From: JAJDZL01 sp965220665
Lineage (GTDB): Bacteria > Pseudomonadota > Gammaproteobacteria > Arenicellales > JAJDZL01
Assembly: GCA_965220665.1 (NCBI GenBank)
Contig: CBDCQQ010000005.1
Coordinates: forward strand, 1,550,001-1,614,000
Direction of reading: 5' to 3'
Length of the DNA: 64,000 nucleotides
Positions within the stretch are counted from its first letter, which is position 1. Every line of letters begins with the position of its first letter. The position numbers and the translations under genes are program-made. The notes under the pieces were generated by a model. The model was not told where the DNA came from, searched no databases, and saw only the letters and a program-made list of their open reading frames with translations. This document shows positions 53,991-62,048 of this stretch, in pieces.

Positions 53991-55555
53991 AGTGTTGTCC
54001 AACGAGAAATGAGTCTGAAGCAGGATTCCGTTTCCAACGAGAAATGAGTCTGAAAAACCGAGGTGATCGGGTTCATCATAGGCGGATGAAGACGATCATG
54101 AAACTGGAAGAAATCAGGACTCTGGAAGACGTGCAGGCGTTTTTGGAAGGTACTCAGGCAGTGGTGTTTGAGGTGATCGACAGCAAAGCGGCTCGCTATC
54201 GATGGATTGAGCGTGTTTTGATTCGTTTCAATTATTCGAAGCTGTCGAAGAAGCAGCGCGGTCTGGTGATTCGTTTGCTGATGAAGGTCAGCGGCTATTC
54301 GCGCCAGCAGGTTGCCCGATTGGTCAAGTGCTATCGAACCAAGGGTCGGGTCAGTTGTGGCCGTGTCGGCGGCGTTCGATTTGCCCGCCGGTACACGGAG
54401 CAGGACATTGCGCTGTTGGTGGAAACGGACCGGCTGCATGATGTGCCCAATGGTCTGGCGGTGAAGAAAATATTTGAACGGGCCTGGGTCGAGTACGGCG
54501 ATGAGCGCTTTCGGCGCCTGGCCACCATTTCGGTGTCGCACATTTACAATCTGAGAAAGTCTGCCAGCTACCAGCGTCAGCGCACCTGGCGTGCGAAGAC
54601 GCAGTCTCGGCAGATTGACATTGGCACCCGGAAACGGCCGCAGCCGGATGGCAAGCCCGGCTATCTGCGCGTTGACACGGTCCACCAGGGCGATCAGGAT
54701 GGTCGCAAGGGGCTTTATCACATCAACGCAGTTGATCAGGTCACGCAGTTCGAATGTGTTGTTTCAGTTGAGAAAATCACTGAACGGCATCTGATACCGG
54801 CACTGCAGATGCTGATTGACGGCTTTCCGTTTGAGATCCTTGGATTCCATACCGACAATGGCAGTGAATACATCAACTACAAAGTGGCAGAGCTTTTGAA
54901 CAAACTGCACATTGAGTTCACCAAGTCGCGCACCCGGCACAGCAATGACAATGCGCTGGTCGAGTGCAAGAATGGGCACGTGATTCGAAAACTGCTCGGT
55001 CATGCGCATATCCCACAGGATTGTGCCGGTGCGGTGAACGAATTCAATCGCAGCTGTCTGTTTGTCTATGTCAACTATCATCGGCCGTGTCTGTTTGCCA
55101 AACGAGAGGTTGACGAACGCGGCCGGCAGAAGAAACTTTATCCGTATGAACGGGTGCAGACGCCGTATGAGAAACTCAAGTCGTTGCCGGAGGCATGGCA
55201 GTATCTGAAACCGGGGGTGAGTTTCGAACAACTTGATGCGCTGGCTGCGAGGATGAGTGATAATGAAGCGGCACAGTGGCTGCAGGATGAGCGGACGAAA
55301 TTATTCAGTGAGGTTGCCCGGCAGCAACGCCTGCAGGGTTGAGATGGGATGGCAGAGAAAAACTCAATTTTGGCAAGATTTATTCGATCACCGCAGAATA
55401 AACCTGTGAATAAATCCATAAAAAACACCAGGAATTGCGCGCTTTTGGGAGGCGCATATCCTTGTTGCTACGCAACTGTTTTTTTACGGATTTTTTAACA
55501 GGTTTATTTCCGCTCCGTGGTTAATTTCAGACTCATTTTGCAATTGGAAAACACT
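53991..55555 (+). mobile_element. 1565-bp integrase-core insertion sequence, copy A
   Basis: Terminal inverted repeats begin AGTGTTGTCCAACGAGAAAT on the left and, reversed, AGTGTTTTCCAATTGCAAAA on the right. A 5-bp duplication ATATT flanks it (53986-53990 and 55556-55560). An internal repeat of CCAACGAGAAATGAGTCTGA lies near the left end. The element carries one transposase and is complete. Confidence 0.9.
54044..55342 (+). CDS. Integrase-core (IS481/ISNCY-like) transposase, copy A
   Basis: The 432-residue protein has an N-terminal helix-turn-helix region (SKKQRGLVIRLLMKVSGYSR then QQVARLVKCYRTKG). The rve-type integrase core follows: GYLRVDTVHQGDQDG (Asp), FHTDNGSEYINYKVAELLNK (Asp) and RHSNDNALVECKNG (Glu), the full DDE triad. 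It is identical in protein sequence to copy B at 57349. The exact IS family is not settled from sequence alone. Confidence 0.88.
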   Translation: MSLKNRGDRVHHRRMKTIMKLEEIRTLEDVQAFLEGTQAVVFEVIDSKAARYRWIERVLIRFNYSKLSKKQRGLVIRLLMKVSGYSRQQVARLVKCYRTKGRVSCGRVGGVRFARRYTEQDIALLVETDRLHDVPNGLAVKKIFERAWVEYGDERFRRLATISVSHIYNLRKSASYQRQRTWRAKTQSRQIDIGTRKRPQPDGKPGYLRVDTVHQGDQDGRKGLYHINAVDQVTQFECVVSVEKITERHLIPALQMLIDGFPFEILGFHTDNGSEYINYKVAELLNKLHIEFTKSRTRHSNDNALVECKNGHVIRKLLGHAHIPQDCAGAVNEFNRSCLFVYVNYHRPCLFAKREVDERGRQKKLYPYERVQTPYEKLKSLPEAWQYLKPGVSFEQLDALAARMSDNEAAQWLQDERTKLFSEVARQQRLQG

Positions 55556-55843
55556 ATATTGCCACCGCAACATGCCACAAATCTGCGCCTCGCAAATAGC
55601 CGGCAGCCAATACGCTGTTCAATTCACCCGTTAGCGGACGGGCTGGTATTACCCAGCTAATTTTATTCAGACGGAAGTTTGAAGGTGCACGCCTCTCTCG
55701 CATGCAGACTGAGCGATATTCCGCTTCCAGCAAATTTGATGACACAAGCCGATCATATTTCCCGAGTTCTTGTTCATACACATTAGCATCTGTTTGACTG
55801 GTTTCAATGGCAACCAGAACAGATGTGTCAATGTACGCGGTGC

Positions 55844-56146
55844 TCATCTATCGGCGAGAAACCGTTCAAGTGCCCCTGAAGCAGGTTCACCGAGTGTGAT
55901 GCGCGTGTCTGGATCTTTTGCTGCTATCCAAATCCCTTTGTTTTCCAGCTCCGTTAATCGCTTTTGCAGCGACGAGTTTGAAAATTCACTGTCCACATTT
56001 TGAACTGAATGAGGCGGCACTTGATCGAGTGTCGAACGCAGAATTTGCCGTGCTTCCTCTTCCATCGACTGGCCGTTTGCTGCCGCACGCATTCTAAGTT
56101 TCAGTTTTACTGCGTCTTCAAGCCTTCGAATTGTAATGCTTGCCAT
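55844..56146 (-). CDS. vapB: FitA/VapB-type antitoxin
   Basis: The 100-residue product begins MASITIRRLEDAVKLKLRMRAAANGQSMEEEARQILRSTL, close to the antitoxin at 2602. The tail contains LTELENKGIWIAAKDPDTRI. Its stop overlaps the vapC start (ATGA). With vapC split by an IS, the antitoxin is free-standing. Confidence 0.9.
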   Translation of the reverse strand: MASITIRRLEDAVKLKLRMRAAANGQSMEEEARQILRSTLDQVPPHSVQNVDSEFSNSSLQKRLTELENKGIWIAAKDPDTRITLGEPASGALERFLADR

Positions 56147-56285
56147 ATATTGTCTCCCTCAAAAAGTGATTGCACTGCAATCACAAGTGAATTCTACTGC
56201 TTTTCGTCGATTACTGCAACAACGATTGTTGCAAAGCCGAGGACTCTCTCAAGGAAATGGCGAGGTCATGAGCATACTCCGAACA

Positions 56286-56319
56286 TGGTGGGCTTCAGAA
56301 GGACTGTAGTTGAACTACG
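56286..56319 (-). repeat. tRNA-3'-end-like repeat on the reverse strand (copy 12)
   Basis: Read on the reverse strand it is CGTAGTTCAACTACAGTCCT followed by TCTGAAGCCCACCA. GTAG...CTAC can pair around the T-loop-like TTCAA, making this the only copy with a self-complementary T-arm. It is also the only copy found on the minus strand. Confidence 0.4.
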
Positions 56320-56812
56320 GCAATTTTGAAACTTCAAATTCCATTTTGAAAGTCTCACGATTTCAGAACCTCTGCATGAATTCGAAGTTCCTAGTCCAAT
56401 TGCAATTGAAAATAGGAATATTTCTTTGTCTCGGGGCTGAATGGATCTAAAAATGAGCGTAATCAATAAAATTGGATGGCTCACATGTTTGTATCCTAGT
56501 TTATAGTGAGTTTCGAAGACCAATAATTCGGGGCCGTTACAGTTGTTAAACTAACCTCATGTCAGTGTTGCGTAGACCAAATCAAAGTTCGCTAGTTCGA
56601 CAATTACGGCCAATTGCTTGATCTCCCGAATTAATAATTTCAAGGTGCTGAAGTAAGGTATCAAACTGGGCCGTTCAGCAACGACTTTATATTCAGACAG
56701 AATCAGCGCAGACCGTATGAGTTGATGGTGTCATGCAACTGTGTCAATTACATTGCGGCAGGTGCCATCCGTTTGTCTCGTTGATACTAGGACATTGTAG
56801 CCAATTGCACTT
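56320..56812. other. Region downstream of AbrB, possible dead toxin
   Basis: On the reverse strand, directly after the AbrB stop, short frames read NVLVSTRQTDGTCRNVID and QLIRSALILSEYKVVAERPS. They faintly recall PIN toxins that partner AbrB-type antitoxins. Stops interrupt them and the match is weak. Confidence 0.3.
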
Positions 56813-57106
56813 TCATACTTTATAGTCGCGGCGCTCACGGCGCGATGTAGAATTTTCCGAGATTGCATCTTCCATCACCTCATCTTCGGAGCGCCTTATT
56901 TCCTCAGGTGGCTCACGCACCTCTGCTAATGTCGAAGCGATTCTGTCAGCTACTACGTTCCTATCAACCACTTGTTTGATCCTGAACAGAATTCCGTCGT
57001 CGACAAGGATTGCCTCCATGATGTCACCCTCCTGGAGATTGATACCCTTGCGCAACTCGGCTGGAATGGTGACCTGGAACTTCGGTTTGACTGTTACCAA
57101 AATCAT
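56813..57106 (-). CDS. AbrB/MazE-type antitoxin
   Basis: The 97-residue product begins MILVTVKPKFQVTIPAELRKGINLQEGDIMEAILVDDGILFRIKQ, the swapped-hairpin AbrB DNA-binding fold. The C-terminal half is acidic and helical (REPPEEIRRSEDEVMEDAIS). No intact toxin follows. IS copy B is inserted 30 bp upstream of the start, inside or next to its promoter, so expression may now depend on the IS. Confidence 0.85.
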   Translation of the reverse strand: MILVTVKPKFQVTIPAELRKGINLQEGDIMEAILVDDGILFRIKQVVDRNVVADRIASTLAEVREPPEEIRRSEDEVMEDAISENSTSRRERRDYKV

Positions 57107-57135
57107 GATGGTTATTTGCGATTTTTGTTGGAATA

Positions 57136-58700
57136 AGTGTTTTCCAATTGCAAAATGAGTCTGAAATTAACCACGGAGCGGAAATAAACCTGTTAAAAAA
57201 TCCGTAAAAAAACAGTTGCGTAGCAACAAGGATATGCGCCTCCCAAAAGCGCGCAATTCCTGGTGTTTTTTATGGATTTATTCACAGGTTTATTCTGCGG
57301 TGATCGAATAAATCTTGCCAAAATTGAGTTTTTCTCTGCCATCCCATCTCAACCCTGCAGGCGTTGCTGCCGGGCAACCTCACTGAATAATTTCGTCCGC
57401 TCATCCTGCAGCCACTGTGCCGCTTCATTATCACTCATCCTCGCAGCCAGCGCATCAAGTTGTTCGAAACTCACCCCCGGTTTCAGATACTGCCATGCCT
57501 CCGGCAACGACTTGAGTTTCTCATACGGCGTCTGCACCCGTTCATACGGATAAAGTTTCTTCTGCCGGCCGCGTTCGTCAACCTCTCGTTTGGCAAACAG
57601 ACACGGCCGATGATAGTTGACATAGACAAACAGACAGCTGCGATTGAATTCGTTCACCGCACCGGCACAATCCTGTGGGATATGCGCATGACCGAGCAGT
57701 TTTCGAATCACGTGCCCATTCTTGCACTCGACCAGCGCATTGTCATTGCTGTGCCGGGTGCGCGACTTGGTGAACTCAATGTGCAGTTTGTTCAAAAGCT
57801 CTGCCACTTTGTAGTTGATGTATTCACTGCCATTGTCGGTATGGAATCCAAGGATCTCAAACGGAAAGCCGTCAATCAGCATCTGCAGTGCCGGTATCAG
57901 ATGCCGTTCAGTGATTTTCTCAACTGAAACAACACATTCGAACTGCGTGACCTGATCAACTGCGTTGATGTGATAAAGCCCCTTGCGACCATCCTGATCG
58001 CCCTGGTGGACCGTGTCAACGCGCAGATAGCCGGGCTTGCCATCCGGCTGCGGCCGTTTCCGGGTGCCAATGTCAATCTGCCGAGACTGCGTCTTCGCAC
58101 GCCAGGTGCGCTGACGCTGGTAGCTGGCAGACTTTCTCAGATTGTAAATGTGCGACACCGAAATGGTGGCCAGGCGCCGAAAGCGCTCATCGCCGTACTC
58201 GACCCAGGCCCGTTCAAATATTTTCTTCACCGCCAGACCATTGGGCACATCATGCAGCCGGTCCGTTTCCACCAACAGCGCAATGTCCTGCTCCGTGTAC
58301 CGGCGGGCAAATCGAACGCCGCCGACACGGCCACAACTGACCCGACCCTTGGTTCGATAGCACTTGACCAATCGGGCAACCTGCTGGCGCGAATAGCCGC
58401 TGACCTTCATCAGCAAACGAATCACCAGACCGCGCTGCTTCTTCGACAGCTTCGAATAATTGAAACGAATCAAAACACGCTCAATCCATCGATAGCGAGC
58501 CGCTTTGCTGTCGATCACCTCAAACACCACTGCCTGAGTACCTTCCAAAAACGCCTGCACGTCTTCCAGAGTCCTGATTTCTTCCAGTTTCATGATCGTC
58601 TTCATCCGCCTATGATGAACCCGATCACCTCGGTTTTTCAGACTCATTTCTCGTTGGAAACGGAATCCTGCTTCAGACTCATTTCTCGTTGGACAACACT
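57136..58700 (-). mobile_element. 1565-bp integrase-core insertion sequence, copy B
   Basis: This is the same element as copy A in opposite orientation and of the same length. It is flanked by its own 5-bp duplication GAATA (57131-57135 and 58701-58705). The transposase is identical in protein sequence. The distinct duplications show that the two copies inserted separately. Confidence 0.9.
57349..58647 (-). CDS. Integrase-core transposase, copy B
   Basis: The 432-residue product is identical to that of copy A, with the same helix-turn-helix N-terminus and DDE core (VDTVHQGDQDG, HTDNGSEY, NDNALVECKNG). Identity between copies implies recent spread in this genome. Antisense frames of about 280 residues inside both copies are composition artefacts. 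Confidence 0.88.
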   Translation of the reverse strand: MSLKNRGDRVHHRRMKTIMKLEEIRTLEDVQAFLEGTQAVVFEVIDSKAARYRWIERVLIRFNYSKLSKKQRGLVIRLLMKVSGYSRQQVARLVKCYRTKGRVSCGRVGGVRFARRYTEQDIALLVETDRLHDVPNGLAVKKIFERAWVEYGDERFRRLATISVSHIYNLRKSASYQRQRTWRAKTQSRQIDIGTRKRPQPDGKPGYLRVDTVHQGDQDGRKGLYHINAVDQVTQFECVVSVEKITERHLIPALQMLIDGFPFEILGFHTDNGSEYINYKVAELLNKLHIEFTKSRTRHSNDNALVECKNGHVIRKLLGHAHIPQDCAGAVNEFNRSCLFVYVNYHRPCLFAKREVDERGRQKKLYPYERVQTPYEKLKSLPEAWQYLKPGVSFEQLDALAARMSDNEAAQWLQDERTKLFSEVARQQRLQG

Positions 58701-58823
58701 GAATATTGTAATTTTTTATCGGGATGTAGCAAAATTGACAAGTTCTATGTTCCGTATCGCAGATATAACCTTAGCCAATTCTAAAATTTGGGGACTGATT
58801 GCAAATCTCTAGGGAGATGCGTC

Positions 58824-58852
58824 AAGATTCGAATACACTCCGATCGGGTTCA
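58824..58852 (+). repeat. tRNA-3'-end-like repeat, variant (copy 13)
   Basis: AAGATTCGAATACACTCCGA followed by TCGGGTTCA matches the 'TTCRAATACACTCCGA' subtype of 9001 but has lost the CCACCA end. It precedes the phd gene. Confidence 0.5.
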
Positions 58853-58958
58853 GAATGAAACAGTGCTTTGGCTCTTTGCTCCGATAATCCCGAGGAGTCG
58901 GTTGGTAAAAATTAATAGTGGTCTATAACAGACCAGATTATGCTTTGTTGGAGGTATG

Positions 58959-59243
58959 ATGAACACCTCAAATAACGATGTCCGTTGTGTTTGGACTGTT
59001 TCACAAGCCAAAACTCACCTTTCCGAAGTCCTGCGCCGCGCCGAAGAAGAGGGACCGCAACAAATCGGTAAGAGGCGCCCTTTTATCGTTGTACCTGCAA
59101 GCCAATGGAACGCTAATAGTCCTTCGCGCAAACCGATGGGAAAATGGTTGGTTGACAACCTACCACAAGGAGTTAATCTGGATCTCCATTTCGGTAGGAA
59201 GACAGGACGAGAGATTCCATTCGAGACCGGCGAATCTGAATAA
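58959..59243 (+). CDS. Phd/YefM-type antitoxin
   Basis: The 94-residue product contains WTVSQAKTHLSEVLRRAEEEGPQQIGKRRPFIVVPASQW, the Phd/YefM fold that binds DNA. ATG 58959 was chosen over the ATG at 58956 for spacing to GGAGG. The tail MGKWLVDNLPQGVNLDL would bind a toxin. The toxin gene just downstream is a remnant. Confidence 0.85.
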   Translation: MNTSNNDVRCVWTVSQAKTHLSEVLRRAEEEGPQQIGKRRPFIVVPASQWNANSPSRKPMGKWLVDNLPQGVNLDLHFGRKTGREIPFETGESE

Positions 59244-59249
59244 ACGGTA

Positions 59250-59390
59250 ATATCGTAGACACCAACCTGATATCCGAATTGACAAGGGACACACCTAGTT
59301 CGGCTTGGAGCCAGTGCTTGCGATACGATGCGGAATTCAGTTCTTGTATTCAGTGTAGTTGAAACTCTGTTCACTGCAATGTTCACTTGG
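59250..59390 (+). pseudogene. VapC toxin, 5' remnant
   Basis: Right after the Phd stop, IVDTNLISELTRDTPSSAWS appears, the beginning of a PIN toxin with its first Asp. It degenerates within 40 codons (LYSV, stop, LKLCS in another frame, where 'LSVVTLGEL' would be expected) and runs into the GNAT gene. The rest of the toxin was deleted. Confidence 0.7.
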
Positions 59391-59392
59391 TA

Positions 59393-59893
59393 ATGATTAG
59401 AAACTGTAAAAATAACGAATTCGACCGCATACTTGCAATCATCAACGAGGCTGCACAGGTCTATAAAGGCATCATTCCGGACGACCGATGGAAGGACCCC
59501 TACATGCCCGCTGAGGAACTCGCGGATGAAATCGCCGCTGGAGTGATCTTCCACGGTTACGAAGTCCCCCGAGTCGGGGTCGTCGGGGTGATGGGTGTCC
59601 AGCTTGTCGAGGACATAGCCTTAATTCGCCATGCCTATGTGGTACCTGAACATCAACGTTCAGGAATTGGGTCGGCACTGCTCATTCGGCAGTGTGAGCA
59701 ATTGGATCGTCCCGTCTTGGTTGGCACGTGGGCTGATGCCAAATGGGCGATCGCCTTTTACCAGCGGCATGGGTTCAGTTTAGTACCGATGTCGGAAAAA
59801 TCAACACTGCTAAGAAGGTACTGGACCATTTCTGATCGGCAAATTGAGACTTCGGTGGTGCTTGCAGATGCAAAATGGTATCTCTCACCATGA
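59393..59893 (+). CDS. GNAT-family N-acetyltransferase
   Basis: The 166-residue product was started at ATG 59393. MIRNCKNNEFDRILAIINEA opens the fold, and IRHAYVVPEHQRSGIGSALL carries the acetyl-CoA-binding QRSGIG loop (the Q/RxxGxG motif). FYQRHGFSLVP is the usual end strand. The target amine is unknown. Its stop overlaps the start of the methyltransferase gene (ATGA), so the two form an operon. Confidence 0.85.
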   Translation: MIRNCKNNEFDRILAIINEAAQVYKGIIPDDRWKDPYMPAEELADEIAAGVIFHGYEVPRVGVVGVMGVQLVEDIALIRHAYVVPEHQRSGIGSALLIRQCEQLDRPVLVGTWADAKWAIAFYQRHGFSLVPMSEKSTLLRRYWTISDRQIETSVVLADAKWYLSP

Positions 59894-60567
59894 GCGATTT
59901 CAGTCGGAATCAAAGTGCAAAACATGCGCAAGAGGTTTCGGCAATAACGATTACGAACTACAACCGCATCGCGGTAGCTTACTGTAATGGCACAGCAAAT
60001 CATGATGTTAGCCAGAACATCAATGCCTTACTTGATGCAATTGATGTCGATGGCCCCTACGTCATACTCGACCTGGGCTGCGGACCTGGTCGGGATTTGT
60101 GTCAGTTTAACGAACTTGGTCACGAAGTAGTAGGTCTTGATGGCTCAATTGAGTTAGTCAGGATCGCCCGCACCAAAACTGATTGTGAGGTATTGCACCA
60201 AAACTTTCTAAACCTTGATTTGCCAATCGCTCGATTTGACGGGATATTCGCGAATGCCTCGCTTTTTCATGTACCGAGTAGTCAACTTCCCCAAGTCCTC
60301 GACAACCTTGCTGCGGCCCTAAAGTACGGTGGTGTTCTTTTGTGCTCGAACCCGCGAGGTAACAACGAGGAAGGCTGGATTGATGGACGATACGGATGTT
60401 TCCATGATCTAGAAACCTGGCGCACCTACGTTACTGAAGCAGGGTTTCGAGAACTACACCACTACTATCGCCCAACAGGGCGGCCGCGAGCGGAGCAGCC
60501 GTGGCTCGTTACAGTTTGGCGCAAGAGTTCAGAACTCAGTTCGAATAACGTCCCGAATGATCGATGA
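59890..60567 (+). CDS. Class I SAM-dependent methyltransferase
   Basis: The 225-residue product was started at ATG 59890, which overlaps the GNAT stop. YVILDLGCGPGRDLCQFNEL is motif I and VVGLDGS motif II. FDGIFANASLFHVPSSQLPQ and GGVLLCSNPRGNNEEGWIDG form the post-I region. It resembles small-molecule methyltransferases of the UbiE/tellurite-resistance type. Coupling to a GNAT enzyme suggests joint modification of one metabolite or drug, but the substrate is unknown. Confidence 0.85.
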   Translation: MSDFSRNQSAKHAQEVSAITITNYNRIAVAYCNGTANHDVSQNINALLDAIDVDGPYVILDLGCGPGRDLCQFNELGHEVVGLDGSIELVRIARTKTDCEVLHQNFLNLDLPIARFDGIFANASLFHVPSSQLPQVLDNLAAALKYGGVLLCSNPRGNNEEGWIDGRYGCFHDLETWRTYVTEAGFRELHHYYRPTGRPRAEQPWLVTVWRKSSELSSNNVPNDR

Positions 60568-60786
60568 CTGCCGTAGCTATTTTTTGGACCTAGGTCTTGA
60601 CTAGCCCTCTGACTTCAAGTGTTGCATTTACTGTACCTACCAGATTGGCTGTTGAAGTGCTGCTGTCGGTTTGTAAACTGTTGGTATACCAACAGCAGAA
60701 GACCTCGTTTTTTCGGTGGAGTATCTGCTTGAACAACAAATAGGAGTCCACTAGCTCTCACCTATTGATCGAAATGAAACGCGTAA

Positions 60787-61884
60787 TTAGGTTTCTTTGG
60801 TGACGACCATATAGGTGTGAACGTAGTCCATTGCATGGAGCTCGGGTTCGCTTCTGACTAGATTGTTGTAATTTTGATAAAAGGTATCGACAATTTTCCG
60901 TCGTTCATTCAGGGGTCTGGTATTATCTAGTCCTCCAAAAAATACAGTTTCGCTCCACGATCTTAACGTAGGTACATAAGCATCTGCAAAAGCGACTGGA
61001 TCGCCAACGCGATCAAACTCTGCCCGGTAGGGGCATTTCGTAACACCGGTGTAAGCTTTTTCAAGACACAATCCCATAGCCCTGACCCTGCTTTGGGGAT
61101 CATCAAACGGTTCGCAATACTGTTCCTTGGTTCTGTAGAACTGTGGGAATGCGGTGGACTGATATTCGAATTCAGAAATTATCCCCGTATCGGCTAGTTC
61201 CCGCCACAAGTGGTTAAAAGTATCAAACATATTTGCGCCGCCAGTATTACCAAGATACCTACCCTTTTCATCAATACAAAAATTTGCCATCAACAAGACT
61301 CCACCAGGAACAAGCTCTCTTGCGCGGTGAAGCAGAATCGTCTCCCAGTCATTTTTCGCGTAGTCTCGAAACACTTCCCATTCACGACCGTGTGCACCAA
61401 CCGCGTGGACGTGATCAGAAATCGTACCTGGGAGCCCACTCAACCAGTGCATTGCTGTAGCCGAAAATCCAATATCTACACTCCCGCTAGCAACAATTTG
61501 ATTGTAGAAAGACGTTCCAGCACTCAAGACGAATACGTTGGAAAATTCTCCCGCGTAGGTAGTTTCTTCAGGTGATTGTGCATGAATCATTCGAAACAGC
61601 GACGAAAAATCGTTATGCGGTAAATCCGTATACGTTACTGAAATCTCCTGATCTGTTGATCGTTGCCGAATTGCCTGAACGATGCTGGTGACCAAACCTA
61701 GCGATGTCCCGCCATCTGCGGCTCCGTAGTCAACAATTGCAAATGAACGTTGATCTCCCGGTAGTTGAATCCCCGACAACTTTGGTATTAGGTTTTCGCC
61801 CGCGCGATCAATAACATGTTTCGCACCTTGCGTATTCTTAGAGTAGTATCCGCCTCCTTTCATCGATATGGAAGATTGAGACAT
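60787..61884 (-). CDS. SABATH-like SAM-dependent carboxyl methyltransferase
   Basis: The 365-residue product begins MKGGGYYSKNTQGAKHVIDR, the SABATH 'M.GG.G..SYA.NS..Q' opening. SFAIVDYGAADGGTSLGLV is motif I, VTYTDLPHNDFSSLFRM follows, and SGSVDIGFSATAMHWLSGLP contains the S-x-x-xx-W-L-S motif typical of salicylate, jasmonate or theobromine methyltransferases. These enzymes methylate carboxylates of small acids. Bacterial members exist but are less common than plant ones. It is intact and stands alone. Confidence 0.85.
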   Translation of the reverse strand: MSQSSISMKGGGYYSKNTQGAKHVIDRAGENLIPKLSGIQLPGDQRSFAIVDYGAADGGTSLGLVTSIVQAIRQRSTDQEISVTYTDLPHNDFSSLFRMIHAQSPEETTYAGEFSNVFVLSAGTSFYNQIVASGSVDIGFSATAMHWLSGLPGTISDHVHAVGAHGREWEVFRDYAKNDWETILLHRARELVPGGVLLMANFCIDEKGRYLGNTGGANMFDTFNHLWRELADTGIISEFEYQSTAFPQFYRTKEQYCEPFDDPQSRVRAMGLCLEKAYTGVTKCPYRAEFDRVGDPVAFADAYVPTLRSWSETVFFGGLDNTRPLNERRKIVDTFYQNYNNLVRSEPELHAMDYVHTYMVVTKET

Positions 61885-62048
61885 TATTGGTTCCTCATAC
61901 TAGAATTCGACCTTGCTATCATCAACATATGACCAGATGGCGGATCGCAAATTGATTCGAACTGCAATACCATAATGCTATGGCCCTCCCCGATAATGTA
62001 GAGACGACAATTTTAGATAGATTGTCGGAGATTTTCTGAAACAACCGA

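Larger units (their letters stand above)
53864..55847 (-). pseudogene. vapC: VapC toxin split by IS copy A
   Basis: The N-terminal part starts at ATG 55845-55847 (MSTAYIDTSVLVAIETSQTD) and runs to GADLWHVAVAI at the IS border. The C-terminal part resumes at 53990 as YAERITMIKMSFLTLDNRQR and ends with TAA at 53864. Removing the IS and one copy of the 5-bp duplication restores an open frame of about 140 residues with all PIN acids (IDTS, NLLEAEYRS, GADLWHVA, LTLD). It overlaps the VapB stop by ATGA. The toxin is inactivated only by this insertion. Confidence 0.9.

Noticed and set aside
53864..54721. 285-codon antisense frame in IS copy A (and its 280-codon twin in copy B at 57970-58812)
   Set aside because: They lie opposite the transposase and have no recognisable domain. 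The end of the copy A frame is simply the vapC tail joined by chance to IS antisense sequence.
53991..58700. Composite transposon made of two inverted IS copies carrying vapBC and abrB
   Set aside because: Each copy has its own 5-bp target duplication (ATATT, GAATA) on both sides and the outer flanks do not match each other, so the copies arrived independently.
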